This document shows, one piece after another, positions 44,699-54,569 of a stretch of 64,000 nt of DNA (positions are counted from its first letter, which is position 1; every line of letters begins with the position of its first letter). Location: NCBI GenBank assembly GCA_027013095.1, contig JALUYI010000019.1:124001-188000 (forward strand). Direction: 5' to 3'. Source of the stretch: Paracoccaceae bacterium. GTDB taxonomy: Bacteria > Pseudomonadota > Alphaproteobacteria > Rhodobacterales > Rhodobacteraceae. A program made the translations under genes and the position numbers. The notes below the pieces were generated by a model, which saw nothing but the letters and a program-made list of their open reading frames with translations, did not search any database and was not told the origin of the DNA.

Positions 44699-47600
44699 TC
44701 CGATTTTTCGCCGCTCATCGCACCGTTGCCAACCTTTTGATGGTTCTGTTTCTGCTGTGGGGTCTGTTCGTCGGCCCGTCGCTGTTGCATGACACTTTTC
44801 CGCCAACCCAGCCAACCGATGTGGAAATTACCGTTCCCTATCCCGGTGCGCGCCCGGAAGATGTGGAAACCGCGATTTGCCAGCCGATCGAAAACGCGCT
44901 CGACGCGGTGACCGGGATCGACACCCAGTCCTGCGAAGCTCGCGAGGGGCTGGCGCGCGCGGTTGCGACGATGAAGGAGGGCGAAAACTTTCAGGCGTTC
45001 ACGGCGGATGTCAAAACCGAAATCGACGCCATTTCCAATTTTCCCGCCAACGCCGACCCGGCCAAGGTGAAACCGTTGGGGCTGACCTCCTTCGTGGCGT
45101 CGGTGGCGATCACCGGGCCGAAATCACGCACCGATCTTGAGGCTTATGCCGAGCAGATCCGCACCCGGATGTTGCGCTGGGGCGGCATTCCCAAGGTGAA
45201 CATCCGCGGATTTTCCACCCGTCAGTTGCGCATCGGCCTGCACCCCGCGGCCCTGCGCCGGTTTGGCATTTCGGTGTCGGACGCAGCCCGCGCGATCAGA
45301 TCGGCCAGCCTCGATCTGCCCGCTGGCAGCATCAAGACCGACACCGAAACCCTGTTGATCAGGGTTGCCGAACAGCGCCAGACGCCGCAGGCGCTGGCAT
45401 CGCTGATCGTGCGCTCCTCGGCCAGTGGCGGGCAGGTGCGCTTGGGTGACATCGCCGACATCAGCCGGCAATTCGAGCAAGACAGCGATAATGCGATCCT
45501 GTTTGACGGCAAGCCGGCCGCGGTGCTGGACATAACCAAGACCCGCGCCGACGACAGTTTGCGGGTCATCGACGCGGTGAAGGGTTTTCTTGCCTCGGCG
45601 CGCAAACAGGCGCCGCCGGGGGTGATGATGAAGGTCACTGCGGACGGCGCCAGCGTGGTTCGCACACGCCTCAACCTGGTCGAGCGCAACGGGTTGGAGG
45701 GGCTGGCACTGGTGTTCCTGGTGCTGTGGCTGTTTTTTGGGTTGCGGTTTTCTTTCTGGGTGGCGATGGGGCTGCCGGTGTCGGTGATGGGCGGTATCGC
45801 GCTGATGTGGTTGGCAGGCTATTCGATGAACATGATGACAGCGCTCGGCTTGCTAGTGGTGGTCGGGCTGCTGATGGACGATGCTATCGTGATCGCCGAA
45901 AACATCGTCCGATTGCGCGAGAAGGGCCTGAGCGCGTTTGAATCAGCGGTTCAGGGGACCGAACAGGTTTTTACCGACGTTCTGGCCTCGTTTCTGACCA
46001 CGGCGATGGTCTTTGGCTCTCTGGCCTTTCTGTCGGGAAACATCGGCGCGGTTTTGCGCGTGGTGCCGGTGGTGATGCTGTTCGTACTGTCGGTGTCGCT
46101 GGTCGAGGCCTATCTGATATTGCCGCACCACCTGCTGCACACACTGGAAACCCCGCGCAGAGAGGGCGGGGTGCGCCACGCTGTGGAGCGTACAATGACC
46201 TTTACCCGCGAACGATTGGTCGGCCCGCTGGTCGATCTTTCGATTCGCTGGCGCTATCTGGTGACCGGTCTGGCCTTGGCCTTGCTGCTGGTCGCCGTCG
46301 GGATGGTGATGGGCGGATACCTGAAGATCATCGCCTTTCCCAAGCTTGACGGCGACACCATCGCGGCCCGGATCCTGCTGCCCCAGGGCACGCCGCTGGC
46401 GCGCACCAAAGTGGTCGTCGCCCGGGTTCAACACGGCCTCATGCAGATCAACAAGAGGCTCTCGCAGCAGCAGCCCGGCGGCGCGCCGCTCGTGCGCCAT
46501 GTTTCAGTGTCTTACGGGCTGAACCGCGACGCCTTTGAAAGCGGGCCCAACGTGGCCACCGTCAGCGTTGATCTGTTGGCCTCGTCGGTCCGCACATTGA
46601 CCTCCGATGCGATCATGGCCGCCTGGCGCAAGGAGGTGGGCAAGGTGGCGGATGTCATCAGCCTGAAATATGCCGAAACGCGGCTTGGCCCGGCCGGTGT
46701 CGCCATCGACATGCGGTTAAAAGGCGACGATCTGGCAAGATTGAAAAAGGCCTCGCTCGAATTGCAGACCTGGCTATGGAAATACAACGGAGTGACCTCG
46801 GTCATGGATGATCTGCGCCCCGGCAAGCGCGAGTTGCGGATCACCCTGGCCAGGTCCGCCGGCCCGATGGGCGTGACCGCCAGCCTGATCGCCGATCAGT
46901 TGCGCGCCGCCTATTACGGCACCACCATCAGCGAGGTTCAGATCAATGGGCAGCGGGTGGATGTGACCGCCCAATTTGACGCCCATGACAAGGGGGCGAT
47001 GCGCCAGTTCGACAATTTTGTCATCACTCGCCCAGATGGATCGACGGTGCCGCTTTCCGTCGTGGCGCGGGTCAATATCGGCCAGGGATGGAACCGGATC
47101 AACCACGAGGGCGGCGTTCGCACGGTGACCATCCAAGGCACCATCGACACCCGTTTCGCCAACACCAACGCCATTCTCGGCGATACTCTGGCACGGTTCA
47201 TGCCGGGCCTGCTGAAGCGGTATCCAGGCGTCAAACTGGATATCGAAGGACAGCGGGCCGAAGCCAAAAAGACCCAGAAATCCATGCTCAAGGGGTTTGC
47301 CATCGGCCTGATCGGGGTATTCTTTCTGCTGAGCTTTCTGTTCCAGTCCTATGTCGAGCCGATCGTCGTCATGCTGGTTATTCCGCTGTCGCTGATCGGC
47401 GCCATCTTTGGGCATATGGCGATGGGGCTGGATTTTTCGATGCCGTCGATCCTGGGTTACGTGGCGCTGGCGGGGGTGGTTGTAAACGACTCGATCCTGC
47501 TGGTGGATTTCGTCAAGCATGAACACGGCCCGTCCCTGACCGTGGCGGTGGCGGCGGGCAAGGCGGCACGGTCACGGTTTCGGGCCATCTTCCTGACATC

Positions 47601-47811
47601 TCTGACAACGATCGCCGGCCTGCTCCCGATCCTCTATGAGACCGACAAGCAAGCGCAGATTCTCAAGCCGCTGGTCACCAGCGTCACCTTTGGATTGCTA
47701 GCGTCCACCCTTGTCGTCCTATTTGTCCTGCCGGGGTTCTATGCGATTCTCGATGATCTGGGGTTGAGCACACTGGCGCGTGAGCGGCGCGAAAAATCTG
47801 CACATGATTGA
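44695..47811 (+). CDS. RND-family efflux transporter, inner-membrane pump
   Basis: This 1038-residue AcrB/HAE1-like proton-driven pump has 12 helices, two large periplasmic loops and the expected repeat symmetry. The helix 4 motif GLLMDDAIVIAENI carries two adjacent aspartates for proton relay, and the N-terminus shows PYPGARPEDVETAICQPIEN. The second half has the matching GYVALAGVVVNDSILLVDFV helix. It is coupled to the adaptor gene by ATGA. The substrate is unknown. Together with the divergent ABC operon it makes a region devoted to envelope export. Confidence 0.93.
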   Translation: MIRFFAAHRTVANLLMVLFLLWGLFVGPSLLHDTFPPTQPTDVEITVPYPGARPEDVETAICQPIENALDAVTGIDTQSCEAREGLARAVATMKEGENFQAFTADVKTEIDAISNFPANADPAKVKPLGLTSFVASVAITGPKSRTDLEAYAEQIRTRMLRWGGIPKVNIRGFSTRQLRIGLHPAALRRFGISVSDAARAIRSASLDLPAGSIKTDTETLLIRVAEQRQTPQALASLIVRSSASGGQVRLGDIADISRQFEQDSDNAILFDGKPAAVLDITKTRADDSLRVIDAVKGFLASARKQAPPGVMMKVTADGASVVRTRLNLVERNGLEGLALVFLVLWLFFGLRFSFWVAMGLPVSVMGGIALMWLAGYSMNMMTALGLLVVVGLLMDDAIVIAENIVRLREKGLSAFESAVQGTEQVFTDVLASFLTTAMVFGSLAFLSGNIGAVLRVVPVVMLFVLSVSLVEAYLILPHHLLHTLETPRREGGVRHAVERTMTFTRERLVGPLVDLSIRWRYLVTGLALALLLVAVGMVMGGYLKIIAFPKLDGDTIAARILLPQGTPLARTKVVVARVQHGLMQINKRLSQQQPGGAPLVRHVSVSYGLNRDAFESGPNVATVSVDLLASSVRTLTSDAIMAAWRKEVGKVADVISLKYAETRLGPAGVAIDMRLKGDDLARLKKASLELQTWLWKYNGVTSVMDDLRPGKRELRITLARSAGPMGVTASLIADQLRAAYYGTTISEVQINGQRVDVTAQFDAHDKGAMRQFDNFVITRPDGSTVPLSVVARVNIGQGWNRINHEGGVRTVTIQGTIDTRFANTNAILGDTLARFMPGLLKRYPGVKLDIEGQRAEAKKTQKSMLKGFAIGLIGVFFLLSFLFQSYVEPIVVMLVIPLSLIGAIFGHMAMGLDFSMPSILGYVALAGVVVNDSILLVDFVKHEHGPSLTVAVAAGKAARSRFRAIFLTSLTTIAGLLPILYETDKQAQILKPLVTSVTFGLLASTLVVLFVLPGFYAILDDLGLSTLARERREKSAHD

Positions 47812-47937
47812 GGTGTTCAGCCGCGCTCTATCAAGCGGAGCTTCAGCTCTTTCATCAGGCCCTCATCGCCGGAGACTCAAACAGATCTGCTTGCCCGTGG
47901 CCGGACGGGCTGGCGACCCTTGCCCGCGGAACAAGGC

Positions 47938-48807
47938 TCAACCCCCATTTGGACGTCCCGATAGGAACGGCTCAAGCCGGCGTTTCAACCGGTCTCGCTC
48001 GGGTTCGGCGGCGGCGAGGATATCCCTGATCTTCAGGAAATCATGCGCGCCGAATCGGTCAATTTCCGGGACGATCATCACATCGGGCCGCATTGTGTCT
48101 GCCATGAGCCGGGTGATCTCCTTTTGCATGATCTGGGTGCTGCCAAGGATCAGTTCAGCCGGCCCCGGTACCTTTTCAGAAAGTCTCTCAACTGGCATGC
48201 CGGTTACGTCCACCGCGACCAGTACGTCGCAGCCACGCCTGCGCACGTGATCCATCGGCACCGGGTTGGTATAGGCGCCGTCGATCATGATCCGGCCGTT
48301 CAGCCGGGGCGCCTCGATCACACCGGGAATGGCGATTGAGGCCGCCACGGCTTCCTCCATGTCTCCGGTTTCAAGCGTAACCTCGCACCCGGCGTGAAAA
48401 TCGGTGGAGCTGACGGCAAACGGAATGGACGTGTCCTCGATGCGCTTTGCCATGCCCGGCGGCGACACCAGCCGCACCAGCCCAAGACCGTTTAATGAAA
48501 CCGGGCGGAACAGGCCCAGATTGATGGGGTTTACTTTCGCCTCTCGCCCGACAGGCCAGAACAAGTGCCGCGCCGCCGCGCCGGGCGAGCCCAGAACCGA
48601 AAGCGCATGTTCGCGAATTTCGCTGCCGCTCAGACCCGACGCATAAGCGGCCCCGAGCAAAGCACCAATCGAACAGCCGGCGACGAATGACGGTTTGATC
48701 CCCAGCTCATCCAGCGCTTCCAGCACCACGATATGCGCCAGCCCACGTGCCGCACCCCCTCCAAGGGCCAACCCGATGCTCGGCACTGTCCGCGATCTGT
48801 TGCCCAT
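47938..48807 (-). CDS. Patatin-like phospholipase family protein (RssA-type)
   Basis: This 289-residue protein has the patatin fold, with oxyanion hole GGGAARG (residues 16-22), nucleophile serine in GCSIG (Ser46) and the catalytic aspartate in DGA (Asp176). Bacterial RssA-type members are putative lipid acyl hydrolases. The start is the ATG at 48807, with AGGAGAGGGA directly upstream; an in-frame start at 48855 is disfavoured. It converges with the RND gene across 126 bp that hold nothing recognisable. Confidence 0.9.
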   Translation of the reverse strand: MGNRSRTVPSIGLALGGGAARGLAHIVVLEALDELGIKPSFVAGCSIGALLGAAYASGLSGSEIREHALSVLGSPGAAARHLFWPVGREAKVNPINLGLFRPVSLNGLGLVRLVSPPGMAKRIEDTSIPFAVSSTDFHAGCEVTLETGDMEEAVAASIAIPGVIEAPRLNGRIMIDGAYTNPVPMDHVRRRGCDVLVAVDVTGMPVERLSEKVPGPAELILGSTQIMQKEITRLMADTMRPDVMIVPEIDRFGAHDFLKIRDILAAAEPERDRLKRRLEPFLSGRPNGG

Positions 48808-49291
48808 TCCCTCTCCTGTCAGTTTGATTATTATCGCCCGAATCAAGGCCGTCACGTGTTAACGTATTCCTGATTGTGTCTCTAAAGTGATGGAAATTGA
48901 TTTCAGGCACCTCCGGACGGGTTGAGTTTTGCGCCGGTCAGGCCATCATTCTCTTTTGAGGCCCTGCGGCAACTACTCTGACTGAGGGCGGTGTTGCCCA
49001 AAAGGGCCAAAGCGACACCGCCCGCATTTCAACGGCCTGCGCAATTCTTGATCGAGGGTTTGGCAGGCCGCGTGAAGCAAGGATGAGCGAATATTCGGAA
49101 CCGGGGCCGATCGATTCTATTGGCCTTTGGTAAGCACCCGCGCGAGTATTTCTATACGCTATAAAAATAGCTCGGACGGAAAACCGGCAAAAATGACCAC
49201 TTACCACGAAGCGCAAGGGGGATAATTAGGGGGATACAATAATCTCGAGTTACAATATATTGATAAAAAACAAATGGTTATATCTAATTGA
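48808..49291. other. Intergenic region with a compound inverted repeat
   Basis: No gene is supported in these 484 bp. A compound inverted repeat lies at 48986-49023. The segment from about 49210 to 49290 is AT-rich and lies downstream of the leftward tRNA-Thr gene. Confidence 0.5.
48986..49023. repeat. Nested inverted repeat
   Basis: The outer arms gggcggtgt (48986-48994) and acaccgccc (49015-49023) are a perfect 9-bp inverted repeat. Inside it lies a second stem, gccc-aaaa-gggc (48996-49007). It has no T tract on either side. It may be an old transposon end or a structural RNA element. Confidence 0.55.
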
Positions 49292-49367
49292 TGGTGCCCC
49301 CACACGGACTCGAACCGCGGACCTACTGATTACAAATCAGTTGCTCTACCAGCTGAGCTATAGGGGC
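49292..49367 (-). tRNA. tRNA-Thr (anticodon TGT)
   Basis: The 76-nt gene includes an encoded CCA end. The acceptor arm GCCCCTA pairs with TGGGGGC, the D arm is GCTCAGCTGGTAGAGC, and the T arm carries GGTTCGAAC. The anticodon stem-loop reads CTGATTTGTAATCAG, giving anticodon TGT, which reads threonine ACA codons. Confidence 0.97.
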
Positions 49368-49455
49368 ATCGGGGCGGTGTTTAGCGGCTGGGCGGTGGTC
49401 TTGGCAAGCGTTTTCGACCCCGGTGGGGGCGTCGACAGGCCCAAGAGTCCGGACC

Positions 49456-49788
49456 CTAAATCGAAAAGCTGGTGCCACAGCCGCATGAGCTGGTTGCGTT
49501 CGGATTGTCGATGACGAAACGCGCGCCGATCAGTTCATCGGAAAAGTCAATTGTCGCTCCGGCCAGAAACGGCAGGGACACGGCGTCAACCAGAACTTTC
49601 TGGCCGTCTTTTTCCAGCACCAGATCACCCTTTGCCGGGGAATCCAGCTTGATGTCATACTGAAAGCCCGAGCAGCCGCCGCCTTCGACCGCGACGCGCA
49701 GGGGTTTGGCCTCGGCCGCGGCGGCGTTGATTTCGGCCAAGCGGGCAAAGGCCCGGTCGGTCACCTTGGGGGGCAGTGCAAGTTCCAT
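49456..49788 (-). CDS. erpA: Iron-sulfur cluster insertion protein ErpA/IscA family (A-type carrier)
   Basis: This 110-residue A-type carrier has the three conserved cysteines in GGGCSGF (Cys39) and SCGCG (Cys102, Cys104), which bind and pass on iron-sulfur clusters. Length and motif spacing are normal for HesB/IscA/ErpA proteins. It may help supply clusters to enzymes such as NosR, although this is not specific. It is divergent from dgt, with 86 bp between their starts. Confidence 0.92.
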   Translation of the reverse strand: MELALPPKVTDRAFARLAEINAAAAEAKPLRVAVEGGGCSGFQYDIKLDSPAKGDLVLEKDGQKVLVDAVSLPFLAGATIDFSDELIGARFVIDNPNATSSCGCGTSFSI

Positions 49789-49874
49789 CTGTCAGTGGCA
49801 TCCGATTTGTTCTACAACTGGTCGCACATATATAGGCGCAAAGGCGCACAAGAACAAGATTGAGGACCAGAGCC

Positions 49875-51023
49875 ATGCTGGCGGATTATGCCTGTGACCC
49901 GAAAAAATCACGCGGGCGCCTGCACCCGGAGCAGGAAAGCGCGCATCGGAGTGCGTTTCAGCGCGACCGGGACCGGATCATTCATTCCAGCGCCTTTCGG
50001 CGTCTGAAGCACAAGACACAGGTCTTTGTCGAGCACGAGGGCGACTATTTTCGCACCCGACTGACGCACTCGATCGAGGTGGGGCAGGTGGCGCGCACGA
50101 TTGCCGGGGTTCTGGGCCTGAACCTTGACCTGACCGAAGCGGTGGCCTTGGCGCATGATCTGGGTCACACCCCGTTCGGGCACACTGGCGAGGATGCGCT
50201 GGCGGCGTGCATGGCCGCCTATGGCGGGTTTGACCACAACGCGCAGGCGATCAAGATCGTCACCTTGCTTGAGCGCCATTATGCCGATTTCAACGGGTTG
50301 AACCTGACATGGGAGGCCCTTGAGGGGCTGGCAAAACACAACGGGCCGGTGCGGGGCGAGGTGCCGGATGCGCTGGCGACCTATAACGCGGTTCACGATC
50401 TGGAGCTGGACTCATTCGCCAGTCTCGAAGCGCAGGTTGCCGCGATTGCCGACGATATTGCCTATAACAACCACGATCTGGACGATGGTCTGCGCGCTGG
50501 GCTATTTCACGAAGAGCAGATTCGCGAGTTGCCGATCATCGGGCGCGCCTATGATCAGGTCGATGCACTTTATCCCGAGCTGGATTTCATCCGCCGCCGT
50601 CACGAGGCGCTGCGCCGGGTGTTCGGCTTTATGGTCGAGGACGTCATCGACGAGAGCCGACGTCTGATTGCCGAGGCCGCGCCCCGTTCGGTTGACGCGG
50701 TTCGTGGCGCCGATCATCAGATGGTGCGCTTTTCGGCGCCGGTTTTCGAGGACCTCAAGGCGATCCGGGCGTTTTTCTTCAAGCATATGTACCGCCACTG
50801 GAAGGTGCGCCGCACCCGGTGCAAGGCGGCCCAAATCGTGCGCGAAATGTTCGCGATCTTCATGGACGATCCCGGCATGTTGCCGGACGGGTGGCAAAAA
50901 TGGGGCGTCGGCGTCGAGACTGCCCGGCAGGCGCGGGTGATTGCTGATTATATTGCCGGCATGACCGACCGCTTTGCGATTGACGAGTATCGCAAGCTGG
51001 TCGATCCGATGTCGATGGGTTGA
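49875..51023 (+). CDS. dgt: Deoxyguanosinetriphosphate triphosphohydrolase-like protein
   Basis: This 382-residue HD-domain phosphohydrolase has the metal ligands His65 (RLTHSIEVGQ) and His94-Asp95 (AHDLGHTPFGH), with a further HD-type pair in DDIAYNNHDLDDGL. Family members hydrolyse dGTP or other dNTPs to the nucleoside and triphosphate. The start is the ATG at 49875, with GAGGA upstream. In Rhodobacterales this gene usually lies just before argS; here marC separates them. Confidence 0.93.
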   Translation: MLADYACDPKKSRGRLHPEQESAHRSAFQRDRDRIIHSSAFRRLKHKTQVFVEHEGDYFRTRLTHSIEVGQVARTIAGVLGLNLDLTEAVALAHDLGHTPFGHTGEDALAACMAAYGGFDHNAQAIKIVTLLERHYADFNGLNLTWEALEGLAKHNGPVRGEVPDALATYNAVHDLELDSFASLEAQVAAIADDIAYNNHDLDDGLRAGLFHEEQIRELPIIGRAYDQVDALYPELDFIRRRHEALRRVFGFMVEDVIDESRRLIAEAAPRSVDAVRGADHQMVRFSAPVFEDLKAIRAFFFKHMYRHWKVRRTRCKAAQIVREMFAIFMDDPGMLPDGWQKWGVGVETARQARVIADYIAGMTDRFAIDEYRKLVDPMSMG

Positions 51024-51027
51024 GTGC

Positions 51028-51660
51028 ATGGATAGCAAGCAGGCCCTGCAATTGTTTGCCGCCTTGTTGGCAATCATGAACCCGCTGACGGTGGTGCCGA
51101 TCTTTCTTGCCCTGACCGATGGATATAGCGCGGCGCAGCGGCGTGCCGTGGCGCTGGTTGCCTCGGTTACGGTGTTCATTTCGCTGGCCGTGGTTCTGGT
51201 CGGGGGCAACGGGGTGCTGCACCTGTTCGGGATCACCATCAATGATTTTCGTGTCGCTGGCGGGATCTTGATTTTCATCATGTCGCTCTCGTTGCTGCGC
51301 GCAACCCCCAGCCGGATGCGGCACCTCCCCGAAGAGGCGATTGACGCACAAACCCATGAGAATCCGGCGTTTTTCCCGCTGGCTATTCCGATGATGGCGG
51401 GGCCCGGCTCGATGACCACGGTGATCCTGTTTGGCAATGAATACACCGGCGCTGGGGGGGTGGCGGTGGCGCTGGTGGTGATCGCGCTGGTGTGCCTGAT
51501 CATCCTGCTGACCCTGTCGCTGGCGCATTGGCTGGCGCATGAGGTGGGGGTGACGGGAATGAACATCATGACCCGTCTGATGGGGCTTATTCTGGCGGCG
51601 GTGGCAGTTGGCATGATTTTTGAAGGGCTGCGCGGGGCCTTTCCGGTCCTTGCTGGCTGA
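51028..51660 (+). CDS. MarC family integral membrane protein
   Basis: This 210-residue membrane protein has about six helices. It shows the MarC-family start QLFAALLAIMNPLTVVPIFL and the repeat-like segments FPLAIPMMAGPGSMTTVI and MNIMTRLMGLILAAVAVGMI. The function of the family is not established. It starts 4 bp after dgt, suggesting co-transcription, and lies ahead of argS. Confidence 0.9.
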   Translation: MDSKQALQLFAALLAIMNPLTVVPIFLALTDGYSAAQRRAVALVASVTVFISLAVVLVGGNGVLHLFGITINDFRVAGGILIFIMSLSLLRATPSRMRHLPEEAIDAQTHENPAFFPLAIPMMAGPGSMTTVILFGNEYTGAGGVAVALVVIALVCLIILLTLSLAHWLAHEVGVTGMNIMTRLMGLILAAVAVGMIFEGLRGAFPVLAG

Positions 51661-51771
51661 CGGCGCGCGCGCACGCCCCGTGGTAAGATGACTTTCCCCA
51701 CTGGATCACGCATTTGACCTGTGTTAGAGCGCAGCCAACCCATATTCCGGCGGCAATTGCGGATCGAGCAG

Positions 51772-53517
51772 ATGAACCTTTTTTCAGACATCAAGACCGT
51801 TGTTCTCGAAGCGCTGGAGGCGCTGGTGGAGGCGGGCCGGTTGCCAGCCGGTCTGGACTATGGCGCAATCACGGTCGAGCCGCCACGAGACCCGCTGCAC
51901 GGGGATATGGCCAGCAACGCCGCGATGGTTCTGGCTCGTGCCGCCGGGCAAAAACCACGCGATCTGGCCGAGGCGCTGGCCGGGCAGCTGCGCGCAGAGC
52001 CCGCCATTGCCGCGGTGGATGTGGCCGGGCCCGGGTTTTTGAACATTCATCTTTCGCCGAACAAATGGCGCGGGATCCTGCCGGTCATCTTGCAAAAGGG
52101 TGCCGACTTTGGGCGCTCGGAGATGGGGCAGAACAAGCGGATCAACATCGAATTCGTCAGCGCCAACCCCACCGGCCCCCTGCATGTGGGGCACACCCGG
52201 GGGGCGGTGTTTGGCGATGCGCTGGCGGCGCTGCTGGATTTCGCCGGGTTTCAGGTGACGCGGGAGTATTATATCAACGACGGCGGTGCGCAGGTCGATG
52301 TGCTGGCGCGGTCGGTCTATCTGCGGTATCTTGAGGCCAATGGCCGGGCGGTCTCGTTCGAGGACGGGACCTATCCCGGTGATTACCTGATCCCCGTCGG
52401 TGAGGCGCTGAAGGATAAATACGGCGATTCACTGGTGGATCAGCCCGAGTCCGCATGGCTGGCGGAGCTGCGTCTTTTCTCGACCAACGCGATGATGGAT
52501 CTGATCCGCGAGGATTTGGCGGCGCTGGGCGTGAAGATGGACGTCTTTTTCAGCGAAAAATCCCTCTATGGCACTGGCAAGATCGAGGCGGCGCTGGCGG
52601 TTCTGAAGGACAAGGGGCTGATTTACGAGGGCTACCTTGAGCCGCCCAAGGGCAAGCGGCCCGAGGATTGGGAGCCGCGCAAGCAAACGCTGTTCAAATC
52701 GACCGAGCACGGCGACGATGTGGATCGTCCGGTGCAGAAATCGGACGGCAGCTGGACCTATTTCGCCCCGGACATTGCCTATCATTATGACAAGATCGCG
52801 CGCGGCTTTGACGGGCTGATCGACGTTCTGGGTGCCGATCACGGCGGCTATGAAAAGCGCATGAAGGCGGCGGTTCGCGCGCTCAGCGATGCCCGGGTGC
52901 CGCTTGACATCAAGTTGACGCAACTGGTGCGCCTGTTCAAGAATGGTGCGCCGTTCAAGATGTCCAAACGCGCCGGCACATTTGTCACCCTGCGCGATGT
53001 GGTCGATCAGGTCGGGGCGGATGTCACCCGCTTTGTGATGCTGACGCGCAAGAACGACGCGCCGCTGGATTTTGATTTTGCCAAGGTTCTGGAACAATCC
53101 CGCGACAATCCGGTGTTTTATGTGCAATACGCCCATGCCCGGATAAACTCGGTCTTGAAAAAAGCCGCCGCGGCGGGGATTGCTTGCGATCCCGCCCATC
53201 TGCGAGGGGCGGACCTGTCGGAAATCGCCCATGCTTCGGAGCTGGCGGTTCTGAAGAAGCTGGCGGAATGGCCGCGCCTGCTGGAGCTGGCCGCCCGCCA
53301 CCATGAGCCGCATCGGGTCGCGTTTTACCTCTATGATCTTGCCAGCGTCTTTCACGGTCTGTGGAACAAGGGCAATGATTTGCCCGAGCTTCGTTTTCTG
53401 CAAGAGTCATATCCGCAACGCTCGGCAGGAAAAATGGCCCTTATAACAGCAGTTTCCATTGTGATTTCAAACGGTCTTGGTATTCTAGGCGTAACCCCGG
53501 TTGACGAAATGCGATAA
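51772..53517 (+). CDS. argS: Arginyl-tRNA synthetase
   Basis: This 581-residue class I synthetase charges tRNA-Arg. It has the N-terminal additional domain ([18 protein letters not shown]), the HIGH-type motif in [13 protein letters not shown], the KMSKS-type loop FKMSKRAGT and the C-terminal anticodon-binding DALR-type domain. The start is the ATG at 51772; a GTG at 51721 adds residues not typical of the family. The SPOR, nagZ, scpA and scpB genes follow in the same direction. Confidence 0.97.
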   Translation: MNLFSDIKTVVLEALEALVEAGRLPAGLDYGAITVEPPRDPLHGDMASNAAMVLARAAGQKPRDLAEALAGQLRAEPAIAAVDVAGPGFLNIHLSPNKWRGILPVILQKGADFGRSEMGQNKRINIEFVSANPTGPLHVGHTRGAVFGDALAALLDFAGFQVTREYYINDGGAQVDVLARSVYLRYLEANGRAVSFEDGTYPGDYLIPVGEALKDKYGDSLVDQPESAWLAELRLFSTNAMMDLIREDLAALGVKMDVFFSEKSLYGTGKIEAALAVLKDKGLIYEGYLEPPKGKRPEDWEPRKQTLFKSTEHGDDVDRPVQKSDGSWTYFAPDIAYHYDKIARGFDGLIDVLGADHGGYEKRMKAAVRALSDARVPLDIKLTQLVRLFKNGAPFKMSKRAGTFVTLRDVVDQVGADVTRFVMLTRKNDAPLDFDFAKVLEQSRDNPVFYVQYAHARINSVLKKAAAAGIACDPAHLRGADLSEIAHASELAVLKKLAEWPRLLELAARHHEPHRVAFYLYDLASVFHGLWNKGNDLPELRFLQESYPQRSAGKMALITAVSIVISNGLGILGVTPVDEMR

Positions 53518-53594
53518 AAGCGCAGCGGCAACGACATACGGGGGATATTGCAGGCGCATCCACAAGATATGCGATGTGATCAAGAGGCGGGCAA

Positions 53595-54569
53595 ATGGCG
53601 GAGCAGTCGTATTACGGGTATGACACCCCCGAAGCTGAGGTGTCGTCAGGGCAAGGGATATCGGTTTTCACCAGTTGGATCGGTGGATTGGTCTCGGTCG
53701 GGCTGGTTGTGGGCCTTGGAGTCTGGGGCTACAGAATCTCGGTTCGGGACGTCACCGCGGTCCCTGTCATCCGGGCCATGGCGGGCCCGATGCGGGTTCT
53801 TCCCAGCGATCCCGGCGGCGAGACGATCTCGTATCAGGGACTTGCGGTCAATCAGGTGCAGGCCGCCGGCGGCGTTGGTGCCCCCCCCGATACCGTGGTG
53901 CTGGCACCCAGCCCAGTTGATCTGACGCCGGAGGATATTGCCGTTGCCCAGTTGAAGCCACGGGTGCATGAGACGCGTCTGGCCCAAGCCCCCAGCAATG
54001 TGCGGGACGTCAGCGCCGCCACCCGCGGCCCCGAGGCCAATGCCGACAGTCCGCAGGCGGCGATTGACCGGGCGATGCAGATTGCGGTCAGCGAGGCGGT
54101 GGACATGACGGCGGTGGCCAATGTCGCGCGCCTGCCGGGGGTCAAACATTCGCCGCGCCCACGGGCCCGGGTGCGGGTGGCGACGCTGGCGCCGTTGCTG
54201 ACCGGCGGGGCCAAGGCATCGGTGACCTCATCGGGTAGTGGCCCCGTGGCCACCCTTCCCGATAGCGCGTCCACGGCGGCGCTGTCGGCGGTGGATGTCG
54301 ATCCGGCCTCGGTCGTTTCGGGCACCTTCATGGTGCAGCTCGGGGCGTTTGACGATCGCAAGACGGCGATTGACGAGTGGAACAGCATCGTTGGACGTCA
54401 GGGCGACCTGATTGGCGGGCGCAAGCGCTATATTCAGGTGGCAAAAAGCGGCGGGCGCAGTTTCTACCGCCTGCGGATGGTCGGGTTTTCCTCGCTCGGA
54501 GATTCGCGCCGCTTGTGTTCGGCGCTGTTGGCGCGGGGCACGCCCTGTATTCCGGTGACGGCGCGCTGA
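53595..54569 (+). CDS. SPOR domain-containing inner-membrane protein
   Basis: This 324-residue single-pass protein has a short cytoplasmic N-terminus, one membrane helix (about residues 32-48), a long Ala/Val/Pro-rich low-complexity periplasmic linker and a C-terminal SPOR domain (SGTFMVQLGAFDDRKTAIDE to CIPVTAR). SPOR domains bind denuded peptidoglycan at division sites. The stop overlaps the nagZ start (TGATG), so the two are coupled, which fits a cell-wall role. Confidence 0.92.
   Translation: MAEQSYYGYDTPEAEVSSGQGISVFTSWIGGLVSVGLVVGLGVWGYRISVRDVTAVPVIRAMAGPMRVLPSDPGGETISYQGLAVNQVQAAGGVGAPPDTVVLAPSPVDLTPEDIAVAQLKPRVHETRLAQAPSNVRDVSAATRGPEANADSPQAAIDRAMQIAVSEAVDMTAVANVARLPGVKHSPRPRARVRVATLAPLLTGGAKASVTSSGSGPVATLPDSASTAALSAVDVDPASVVSGTFMVQLGAFDDRKTAIDEWNSIVGRQGDLIGGRKRYIQVAKSGGRSFYRLRMVGFSSLGDSRRLCSALLARGTPCIPVTAR

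Noticed and set aside
48938-49216. 92-codon open frame on the minus strand between the patatin-like and tRNA-Thr genes
   Set aside because: It has no ribosome-binding site or domain, and it runs through the nested inverted repeat; it probably is not a gene.
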